From: Clostridiales bacterium | GTDB lineage: Bacteria > Bacillota > Clostridia > Peptostreptococcales > Anaerovoracaceae | Length of the DNA: 11,658 nt | Assembly (NCBI GenBank): GCA_003542355.1 | Contig: DPKU01000109.1 | Span: 2,414 to 14,071, forward strand | Reading direction: 5' to 3' | Part shown: one piece after another, positions 1 through 6,635 of the stretch | Position numbering within the stretch: the first letter of the stretch is position 1 | Layout: each line of letters begins with the position of its first letter | The notes under the pieces: generated by a model | The model's input: the letters and a program-made list of their open reading frames with translations, nothing else | Told to the model about the DNA's origin: nothing | The model's database searches: none | Translations under genes and position numbers: made by a program

Positions 1-1
1 C

Positions 2-802
2 CTGAGCGGACTTGGCATCGATGATCTTTCCTTGCGCATCAACAGCATCGGCTGTCCAAACTGCCGTACTGAATACAAGAAAGCGCTTCAGGATTTTCTG
101 AGACCGGAATTGGAACACTTGTGTGATACCTGCAAGGATCGATTCGACCGCAATCCCATGCGCATCCTGGATTGCAAATCGCCTGCATGCAAGGAAATTA
201 CCAAGAATGCACCTCGCATGATGGAATATATCTGTGATGACTGCAGGACAGCATTTGATGCGTTGAAAGAGAATCTTGCCGCATTATCCATACCCTATAC
301 GATCGATACCGATATCGTTCGGGGCTTGGATTACTACACCAAAACCGCCTTTGAGATCGTTTCCGACAAAATCGGCGCACAGTCCACCGTGTGCGGCGGC
401 GGACGTTACGATCACCTGATCGAAGAGATCGGTGGTCCGCCCACACCGGGTGTCGGTTTTGGAATGGGCATCGAAAGACTGCTGCTGGTCCTGGAGGCTG
501 CGGGAATCGAAATCCCAAAACCCCGGACCTGTGACGTTTTTATCGCAGTTTTAGGCCAGGCACCTATGGTGCAGGCCCTGAAGACGGCTCAATCGCTTCG
601 GGCGGCAGGGTTCAAAGTCCTTACGGATGTCATGGCTCGCAATCTCAAAGCGCAGCTCAAGTATGCGGATCGTTCAGAAGCGTCCTACACGATGATCATC
701 GGGGAAGACGAACTGGCCAAGGGCGTCGTGACACTCCGAAACATGAAAGAATCAACACAGAAAGAAATAAAGATCGAAGAAATTGAAGCGGAGATCCGCT
801 GA
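2..802 (+). CDS. hisS: Histidyl-tRNA synthetase, 5'-truncated by window edge
   Basis: Class II synthetase that attaches histidine to tRNA-His in the cytoplasm. The reading frame is open from base 2, so the gene enters from the left and 267 codons including the stop are visible. Against a usual length near 420 residues, roughly 150 N-terminal residues are missing, including motifs 1 and 2. Visible parts are a small insertion domain with four cysteine pairs (bases 53 to 244), the histidine-binding motif GLDYYT, the CGGGRYD loop, motif 3 (GFGMGIERL), and a C-terminal anticodon-binding domain from about base 520 (CDVFIAVLG to the end). A TTG at base 32 could be mistaken for a start, but conserved HisRS sequence continues upstream of it. 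The stop is 13 bases before the aspS start, and hisS-aspS is a common pair in Firmicutes, so the two are probably co-transcribed. Identification is secure. The true start and any upstream regulator lie outside the window. Confidence 0.97.
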   Translation: MSGLGIDDLSLRINSIGCPNCRTEYKKALQDFLRPELEHLCDTCKDRFDRNPMRILDCKSPACKEITKNAPRMMEYICDDCRTAFDALKENLAALSIPYTIDTDIVRGLDYYTKTAFEIVSDKIGAQSTVCGGGRYDHLIEEIGGPPTPGVGFGMGIERLLLVLEAAGIEIPKPRTCDVFIAVLGQAPMVQALKTAQSLRAAGFKVLTDVMARNLKAQLKYADRSEASYTMIIGEDELAKGVVTLRNMKESTQKEIKIEEIEAEIR

Positions 803-804
803 TC

Positions 805-810
805 GGGAGG
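805..810 (+). promoter_or_regulatory. Ribosome binding site of aspS
   Basis: GGGAGG followed by five bases and ATG at 816. It decides the aspS start. The frame is open back to a TTG at 783, which would overlap hisS by 20 bases and has no comparable site in front of it. Confidence 0.85.
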
Positions 811-815
811 AAACT

Positions 816-2585
816 ATGGAAGTACTGTTTAAACGGACGCATATGTGCGGCATGCTGAGGAAAGATGACATTGGAAAAAGCGTCGTGCTGAACGGTTGGG
901 TTCAAAAAAGAAGAAATCTGGGCGGCCTGATTTTCTGTGATCTTCGAGACAAGACCGGTATCGTTCAGATCGTTTTCAACGATACGATGACATCGGAGCG
1001 ATTCGATCTGGCCGACAGCCTTCGGAGCGAATATGTCATCGGCGTTAAGGGAACTGTCGCACAGAGGGAATCGGTCAACGAGGATCTGCCCACAGGATAT
1101 ATCGAAGTGATGGCAGAGGATCTGATCCTCTATTCACAGGCGGATACGCCCCCGATCTACATCAAAGACGACGACAACGTATCCGAAGATCTGCGGCTAA
1201 AGTATCGCTATCTGGATCTGCGGAAACTGTCCATGCAAAGAAATCTGGCCCTGCGCCACAAGCTCTGCAAGATCGCAAGGGATTATTTTGATTCCGAGGG
1301 CTTCACCGAAGTGGAAACGCCGATCCTCATCAAGCCCACGCCGGAAGGAGCCAGAGACTACTTGGTGCCCAGCAGAGTGAATCACGGAAAATTTTATGCG
1401 CTGCCCCAATCGCCTCAGATGTTCAAGCAGTTACTTATGCTGGCAGGCACCGATCGATACATGCAGATCGCTCGCTGCTTCAGAGATGAAGACCTCAGGG
1501 CGGACAGACAGCCGGAGTTTACCCAAATCGATCTGGAGATGTCCTTCGTAGACCAGGACGATGTGCTCGAGATCCAGGAACGGTTTTTGAAGCGGGTATT
1601 CAAGGAACTTCTGGATGAGGAGATCAATCTGCCTTTACCTCGTCTCACATGGAAAGATGCGATGGAACGATTCGGTTCCGATAAGCCGGACCTTCGCTTC
1701 GGCTTCGAGTTAAAAGATTTGGCCGCACAAGTCTCTGGGAGCGAATTTAAAGTATTCACCGATGTGTTGAACGCTAACGGACGCGTGATGGGTATCGATG
1801 TGGAAGGCGGATCAGAGACATTCAGCCGGAAAGATATCGACAAGATGACGGAGTCGATCCGGACCTTTGGCGCCAGCGGTCTTGTATGGTTGCGCGTCGG
1901 GGAGTCGGAGATCAGCTCAAGCGTATCAAAATTCTTTTCTCAAGAAGATCTGCAATCGATCGCAGCGGTATTTGAAGCAAAAGTCAACGATCTGATCCTG
2001 ATCGTAAGCGGCAAAGAAACCGTTGTATTCGACAGCCTTGGATTCTTACGCCGAGATCTGGCCGGCAAGATGGGCCTGCTGGACGACAACGATTATAAGC
2101 TGTTGTGGGTCGTAGACTTTCCGCTGTTGGAGTACTCGGAGGAAAATGCACGTTATATGGCGAAGCATCATCCGTTCACTTCGCCCAAACCGGAAGATAT
2201 TCCAATCATGGATACCGACCCCGGCAGCGTGTTGGCCAATGCCTATGACATCGTGCTCAACGGCGTGGAATTGGGGGGCGGAAGCATACGAATCCATGAT
2301 CGCGAGCTGCAGCAGAAAATGTTTCGTGTCCTGCAGCTGACAGAGGATGAAATACAGTCGAAGTTTGGTTATTTTCTGGATGCATTCCACTACGGAACGC
2401 CACCGCATGGAGGATTGGCGTACGGCCTGGATCGGATGGCTATGCTGCTTTGCAAAGAGAAGAGCATCCGGGAAGTCATTGCATTTCCAAAGAATCAGAA
2501 TGCCGTATGCGCCATGTCCGATGCACCCACATCTGCCACGGAAGAACAACTGAAAGAACTCGCAATCACCGTTACCCCGGAGTGA
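816..2585 (+). CDS. aspS: Aspartyl-tRNA synthetase (bacterial type with GAD domain)
   Basis: Class IIb synthetase that charges tRNA-Asp with aspartate. The protein is 589 residues, the usual bacterial length. In order: an N-terminal OB-fold anticodon-binding domain (about 15-105, GWVQKRRNLGG), the start of the catalytic core with motif 1 (about 165-182), motif 2 (FRDEDLRADRQPEFTQID, 222-239), the GAD insertion typical of bacterial enzymes (about 288-420), the return to the core (FPLLEY, 435-440; HHPFTSP, 451-457), and motif 3 (GLAYGLDRMAML, 533-544). The start at 816 is chosen for its GGGAGG site. Leu35 in the OB fold matches the residue seen in discriminating AspRS such as that of E. coli rather than the His of several non-discriminating ones. 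That points weakly to an enzyme specific for tRNA-Asp. The gap to the next gene is 24 bases with no terminator, so an operon is likely. Confidence 0.97.
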   Translation: MEVLFKRTHMCGMLRKDDIGKSVVLNGWVQKRRNLGGLIFCDLRDKTGIVQIVFNDTMTSERFDLADSLRSEYVIGVKGTVAQRESVNEDLPTGYIEVMAEDLILYSQADTPPIYIKDDDNVSEDLRLKYRYLDLRKLSMQRNLALRHKLCKIARDYFDSEGFTEVETPILIKPTPEGARDYLVPSRVNHGKFYALPQSPQMFKQLLMLAGTDRYMQIARCFRDEDLRADRQPEFTQIDLEMSFVDQDDVLEIQERFLKRVFKELLDEEINLPLPRLTWKDAMERFGSDKPDLRFGFELKDLAAQVSGSEFKVFTDVLNANGRVMGIDVEGGSETFSRKDIDKMTESIRTFGASGLVWLRVGESEISSSVSKFFSQEDLQSIAAVFEAKVNDLILIVSGKETVVFDSLGFLRRDLAGKMGLLDDNDYKLLWVVDFPLLEYSEENARYMAKHHPFTSPKPEDIPIMDTDPGSVLANAYDIVLNGVELGGGSIRIHDRELQQKMFRVLQLTEDEIQSKFGYFLDAFHYGTPPHGGLAYGLDRMAMLLCKEKSIREVIAFPKNQNAVCAMSDAPTSATEEQLKELAITVTPE

Positions 2586-2609
2586 CTCCCGGATCGCAGG
2601 AACAGAAAA

Positions 2610-3731
2610 ATGAAGCAGCGAATCGGCGTGTTGGGCGGAAGTTTCGATCCGATACACTACGGTCATCTGATATTGGCCGAACAAATCAAAATCGAAGCTC
2701 AGCTGGATCGGATCCTCTTTGTGCCGGCCTGTGTTTCACCATTCAAGATATGGAACAAGCCGGCTGACCGGACCCACCGCCTGCGCATGCTGGAGCTGGC
2801 CATCGGTGACCATAAGGATTTCGAAATATCCACGATCGAACTGGACAGAGACGAGCCATCATATACCTATGAGACCTTGTGCGCTCTGAGGGCTCAATAT
2901 GGCTCAGATGCAGAATTGTATTTTATCATCGGCACCGACGCGTTCATGCATATCGAAGAGTGGAATTGTTCCAGAGAACTCCTCAGTGAATTTTCCTTCC
3001 TGATCGGCCTGCGAAAGGGCTATGATGAACAGAAGCTGGAGAGCATCCTGTACGATCTGTCAACGAGATATCCACTCAAGGCACAATATATTCCCATCCC
3101 GGAGCTGGAGATTTCAGCCAGCGACCTGCGGGATCGGATGGCGGCTGGAAAATCCGTCAAATTTTTACTTCCGGACCCAGTGATCGATTATATCGATCGC
3201 ACGGGACTCTATCAGAATACGGCCAGACTCCTGCAGGCATTCGTGCGAATCAAGGTGGACCAAGAGCGTTATCAACACACGGAAGGCGTCGTTGCAAAAG
3301 CCATGGAATTGGCGCACAGGTACGGAGCTGACCCGGAGAAAGCGGAAATTGCCGCATGGTTCCACGACGCCTATCGTGAAACAGGCAATCTGGAGCACGG
3401 ACCCATTGCAGCCAGGGAACTGCAGCAGCAGTTCGGTATCGATGACGAAGATATCATAAACGCCATACAGTACCACACCACGGGCAGGCCGGGGATGAGC
3501 CTGTTGGAAAAAGTCATTTATCTTGCGGATTCCATCGAAGATGGGCGGCGATATCCGGGCATTGATGAATTGCGCAGCATGGCCTGCGCCGACATCAACC
3601 TAAGCATTTATCGCCTGATGACCCATACGAAAGCCTATGTGGAAAGCCTGGGTCTGCAATTTCATCCACGTTCGATCAAAGCGATCGAAGAACTGGAAGA
3701 ACAAATCAAAAAGGAGAGACTCCATGAATAA
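2610..3731 (+). CDS. nadD-yqeK: NadD-YqeK fusion: nicotinate-nucleotide adenylyltransferase / HD-domain Ap4A hydrolase
   Basis: A single 373-residue frame holds two proteins that are separate neighbours in Bacillus subtilis. Residues 1 to about 201 are NadD, which transfers AMP from ATP to nicotinate mononucleotide in NAD synthesis. They carry GGSFDP (9-14), the nucleotidyltransferase motif HYGH (16-19), PSYTYETL (83-90), IIGTDAF (106-112) and ISASDLR (168-174). Residues from about 208 are YqeK, a metal-dependent HD phosphohydrolase known in other Firmicutes to split Ap4A symmetrically into two ADP. Likely ligands are His223, the HD pair 252-253, His263, His289 (HTTG) and Asp307 (LAD). Both active sites look intact and only about 20 residues join them, so this looks like a genuine fusion. 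The start at 2610 has a weak site (AGGA, 2598-2601). The end overlaps rsfS by 8 bases, which suggests translational coupling. Similar fusions have been annotated in other bacteria. Confidence 0.95.
   Translation: MKQRIGVLGGSFDPIHYGHLILAEQIKIEAQLDRILFVPACVSPFKIWNKPADRTHRLRMLELAIGDHKDFEISTIELDRDEPSYTYETLCALRAQYGSDAELYFIIGTDAFMHIEEWNCSRELLSEFSFLIGLRKGYDEQKLESILYDLSTRYPLKAQYIPIPELEISASDLRDRMAAGKSVKFLLPDPVIDYIDRTGLYQNTARLLQAFVRIKVDQERYQHTEGVVAKAMELAHRYGADPEKAEIAAWFHDAYRETGNLEHGPIAARELQQQFGIDDEDIINAIQYHTTGRPGMSLLEKVIYLADSIEDGRRYPGIDELRSMACADINLSIYRLMTHTKAYVESLGLQFHPRSIKAIEELEEQIKKERLHE
3711..3716 (+). promoter_or_regulatory. Ribosome binding site of rsfS
   Basis: AAGGAG, seven bases before ATG at 3724. 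It lies inside the last codons of nadD-yqeK and decides the rsfS start over the open frame that extends up to an ATG at 3637. Confidence 0.85.
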
Positions 3732-4080
3732 TAAAGAAATTGCTCTGTTCATTGCAAATGCACTGAACGAGAAGAAAGCCAGGGATATCGTGATCCTTGA
3801 TATCAGTGAAACTTCGGGTTTTGCTGACTATTTTGTAATCACCACTGCAGGCAGCCAACGTCAGATGAAAGCGTTGAGCGATGAAGTGGAAGACCAGCTG
3901 GCAGAAGCAGACACCCTGGTGCGCCACATCGAAGGAAAGAGCGGCTCCGGTTGGATCCTGATGGATTACGGCGATGTGATCGTCAACATTTTTACAGAGG
4001 AGCAGCGTCAGCATTATCAAATCGAAAAGATCTGGAATGATTGTCCCGTCGTGGACCATCCGTTCAACGATCTCATATAA
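3724..4080 (+). CDS. rsfS: Ribosomal silencing factor RsfS
   Basis: Small cytoplasmic protein (118 residues; family about 105-120) that binds ribosomal protein L14 (uL14) of the large subunit and blocks subunit joining when nutrients are short. Family landmarks are ILDISETSGFADYFVIT (24-40), GSQRQMKAL (43-51), EGKSGSGWILMDYGDVIVNIF (70-90) with the conserved Trp77, and the closing HYQIEKIW (97-104). The start at 3724 is chosen over an in-frame ATG at 3637 because AAGGAG lies seven bases upstream and RsfS homologues begin about here. It overlaps the end of nadD-yqeK by 8 bases. nadD, yqeK and rsfS stand in this order in B. subtilis, so the neighbourhood is ancestral. leuS follows after 30 bases, in place of the methyltransferase gene yqeM found there in Bacillus. 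Confidence 0.96.
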   Translation: MNNKEIALFIANALNEKKARDIVILDISETSGFADYFVITTAGSQRQMKALSDEVEDQLAEADTLVRHIEGKSGSGWILMDYGDVIVNIFTEEQRQHYQIEKIWNDCPVVDHPFNDLI

Positions 4081-4081
4081 G
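4052..4081 (+). promoter_or_regulatory. Weak candidate promoter for leuS
   Basis: TGGACC (4052-4057), an 18-base spacer and TATAAG (4076-4081) overlap the last codons of rsfS. Four of six and five of six bases match the sigma-A consensus. This is weak and could be chance. It is listed because leuS has no other visible signal of its own. Confidence 0.2.
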
Positions 4082-4110
4082 CATCATTTTAACTAGTTGA
4101 GAGGACCAGA

Positions 4111-6585
4111 ATGAAACAATATTACGATTTCAAAAACATCGAACCCAAATGGCAGAAAACCTGGGACGAAAACAATTTGTTCTGCACGACGGAAGAAGAC
4201 GAGAAGGAAAAATTCTACTTGCTGGAAATGTTTCCGTATCCTTCGGGAAAGCTCCACATGGGTCATGTTCGGAATTATTCCATCGGAGATGTGATCGCAA
4301 GATTTCTTAAAATGCAAGGCTTTAACGTATTGCATCCCATGGGGTGGGACTCCTTTGGCCTTCCTGCGGAAAACGCGGCGATCAAGAACGGTGCGCATCC
4401 GGCGGAATGGACAAAGCAGAACATCAGTGAAATGAGGACACAGCTGAAGCAACTTGGCTTCTCCTACGATTGGAACAGGGAAGTCGCTACGTATTCCGAA
4501 GATTATTATCGGTGGATGCAGTGGATCTTTATTCAGTTCTTCAAAAATGGGCTGGCATACAAGAAAGAAAACCCTGTCAACTGGTGCCCATCCTGTCAGA
4601 CGGTCCTTGCAAATGAACAGGTGGTCGAAGGCCGGTGTGAACGATGCAGTGCGGAAGTCACAAAGAAAAACCTGTCCCAGTGGTATTTGAAGATCACCGA
4701 TTACGCAGATCGCCTGCTCAAAGATCTGGATAAACTCGAAGGCTGGCCCGAAAAGGTTCGGACCATGCAGCGCAATTGGATCGGTAAATCCGAAGGCGCA
4801 GAGATTGATTTTGATATCAAAGGAAGATCGGAAAAGCTCCGGGTGTTCACGACCCGTGTAGACACGCTGTTCGGAGTCACATATATGGTGCTTGCGCCGG
4901 AACACCCTTATGTCAAAAAACTGGCCAAAGGTTCGCCGCAAGAAAGCAAGGTAATGGCATACATAAAAAAATGTGCCAAAATGACTGACATTCAAAGAAC
5001 TTCAACGACCAACGAAAAGACAGGTGAATTCCTGGGTTGCTATGCAGTCAATCCCATCAACGGAAAAGAAGTGCCCATCTATATTTCAGACTATGTGCTG
5101 ATGGACTACGGTACCGGCGCCGTCATGGGTGTGCCGGCTCACGATGAAAGAGATTTCGAATTTGCGACCAGATTCGATCTGGACATCATTCCTGTCGTGG
5201 ACCCAGAAGATCCGGCGATCGATGTGAATGACCTGAAGGCTGCTTTCGTCGCACAAGGCAGAATGATCAATTCAGGAAAGTACGACGGGATGGATAACGT
5301 GAGCGGGATCGCTGCGATCACAAAGGATCTGGCGGATCAGGGGATCGGCGAGAAAATGGTCAACTTCCGCCTGAGGGATTGGCTCATATCAAGACAGCGG
5401 TATTGGGGCACACCCATTCCGATGATCTACTGCGAATCCTGCGGCTGGGTCCCGGAAAAAGAAGAAAATCTGCCCGTTAAGCTGCCCACTGATGTAATGT
5501 TCACCGGAAAAGGGGAGTCTCCGCTGGCCACCAGCGCTGTGTTCGCCAAAGTCGATTGTCCCGTATGCGGCAAGCCGGCCAGAAGGGAACTGGACACAAT
5601 GGACACCTTTTTGGACTCTTCCTGGTACTATCTGCGCTACTGCGATGCCAGCAATGATCAGGAGGCTTTTTCGAAAGAAAAGGTCGATTATTGGATGGCG
5701 GTCGATCAATACATCGGTGGTGTCGAGCATGCGATCCTTCACTTGCTGTATTCCCGGTTTTTTACGAAAGTATTTTACGACCTGGGACTCTGCAGTGTCG
5801 ATGAGCCGTTCACCAACCTGCTGACTCAGGGCATGGTCTTAAAAGATGGAAGCAAAATGAGCAAATCCCTGGGCAATGTAGTGAGTCCGGAAGAGATCAT
5901 CGAGAAGTATGGCGCGGATACGGCCAGACTGTTCATCCTGTTTGCCTCACCACCGGAAAAAGAGCTGGAATGGTCCGACGCAGGAGTAGAGGGCAGCTAC
6001 CGCTTTATCAACCGGGTTTACCGGCTCGTGGAAGAAATGGCAGCGATCACAAAAGAGATCCCGCCGAGCTACAAAACAGAAGGGAAAGAGGATCGTTCTC
6101 TGAGTTATGCGCTGAACAATGCCGTGAAACGAGTTACCTCGGATATTCGTGAGCGCTTCAATTTCAATACTGCCATCAGCGCCATCATGGAGCTGGTTAA
6201 CGAAATGTATCGCTATAAAGAATTGGAAGACATCAATTTGGGCCTGCTGGCCGACACTACAGACCGCCTGGTGCGGATGCTTTCACCTTTCATTCCCCAT
6301 GTGGCGGAAGAAATGTGGGCAGCGCTGGGCCACGAAAAATCTGTCTATTTGGCGACCTGGCCGACCTTCGACCCGGCTGCCTTGATCCAGGATACTGTTG
6401 AAATCGTAGTACAGGTCAACGGTAAAGTGAGAGAACACGTGACGGTGGCTTTTGGGCTGGACCGCGAGGCATTCACCCAGGCCGTACTGACAGACCAGCG
6501 GGTCACGGCCCTGCTGCAGAACAAAGAAGTCGTGAAATTCATTGCAGTGCCCGATAAACTGCTCAATGCTGTTGTAAAAGGGTAA
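4111..6585 (+). CDS. leuS: Leucyl-tRNA synthetase
   Basis: Class Ia synthetase that charges tRNA-Leu with leucine and hydrolyses mischarged products. The 824 residues are normal for the bacterial enzyme. The HIGH-type motif is HMGH (49-52) and KMSKS is at 582-586. The CP1 editing domain shows TTRVDT (247-252) and a VPAHDERD block (341-348) containing the conserved Asp345 type residue. Two sets of paired cysteines could each hold zinc: 159/162 with 176/179, and 441/444 with 483/486. The C-terminal region ends in the usual small domain (VVQVNGKVRE). The start is supported by GAGAGGA at 4099-4105. The 30-base gap after rsfS is too short for a T-box leader, which controls leuS in B. subtilis. Expression therefore probably comes by read-through from the upstream operon. 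The next gene begins 50 bases downstream. Confidence 0.98.
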   Translation: MKQYYDFKNIEPKWQKTWDENNLFCTTEEDEKEKFYLLEMFPYPSGKLHMGHVRNYSIGDVIARFLKMQGFNVLHPMGWDSFGLPAENAAIKNGAHPAEWTKQNISEMRTQLKQLGFSYDWNREVATYSEDYYRWMQWIFIQFFKNGLAYKKENPVNWCPSCQTVLANEQVVEGRCERCSAEVTKKNLSQWYLKITDYADRLLKDLDKLEGWPEKVRTMQRNWIGKSEGAEIDFDIKGRSEKLRVFTTRVDTLFGVTYMVLAPEHPYVKKLAKGSPQESKVMAYIKKCAKMTDIQRTSTTNEKTGEFLGCYAVNPINGKEVPIYISDYVLMDYGTGAVMGVPAHDERDFEFATRFDLDIIPVVDPEDPAIDVNDLKAAFVAQGRMINSGKYDGMDNVSGIAAITKDLADQGIGEKMVNFRLRDWLISRQRYWGTPIPMIYCESCGWVPEKEENLPVKLPTDVMFTGKGESPLATSAVFAKVDCPVCGKPARRELDTMDTFLDSSWYYLRYCDASNDQEAFSKEKVDYWMAVDQYIGGVEHAILHLLYSRFFTKVFYDLGLCSVDEPFTNLLTQGMVLKDGSKMSKSLGNVVSPEEIIEKYGADTARLFILFASPPEKELEWSDAGVEGSYRFINRVYRLVEEMAAITKEIPPSYKTEGKEDRSLSYALNNAVKRVTSDIRERFNFNTAISAIMELVNEMYRYKELEDINLGLLADTTDRLVRMLSPFIPHVAEEMWAALGHEKSVYLATWPTFDPAALIQDTVEIVVQVNGKVREHVTVAFGLDREAFTQAVLTDQRVTALLQNKEVVKFIAVPDKLLNAVVKG

Positions 6586-6624
6586 GAGTCGATAATCATC
6601 AAAGATCTCTACCAAGAGAGGAAT

Positions 6625-6628
6625 AGGA
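6625..6628 (+). promoter_or_regulatory. Ribosome binding site of the RNase J gene, with a second upstream site
   Basis: AGGA at 6625-6628 lies seven bases before ATG 6636. A stronger-looking GAGAGG at 6616-6621 region is 14 or more bases away, and part of it (AGAGA, 6615-6619) can pair with TCTCT at 6606-6610 around an ACCA loop. Confidence 0.55.
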
Positions 6629-6635
6629 ACTAAAT

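Noticed and set aside
783..815. Upstream TTG start for aspS
   Set aside because: It would add 11 residues without family support and overlap hisS. GGGAGG points to ATG 816.
2046..2684. A 212-codon open frame on the minus strand
   Set aside because: It is antisense to the end of aspS and the start of nadD. Both are confirmed by family motifs, so this is a shadow.
4091..4098. AACTAGTT palindrome before leuS
   Set aside because: Eight bases of perfect dyad is expected by chance in this length and nothing else marks it as an operator.
4093..4995. A 300-codon open frame on the minus strand
   Set aside because: It lies wholly against the N-terminal half of leuS, whose motifs prove the + strand frame. 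The antisense product resembles nothing and has no ribosome binding site of note.
6591..6596. GATAAT in the leuS to RNase J gap as a -10 element
   Set aside because: The sequence at -35 spacing does not resemble TTGACA. The nearest candidate, TTGTAA, is only 13 bases away.
6606..6619. TCTCT-ACCA-AGAGA hairpin before the RNase J gene as a regulatory switch
   Set aside because: The stem is only five weak pairs and the proximal AGGA site remains free, so control by this hairpin is not supported.
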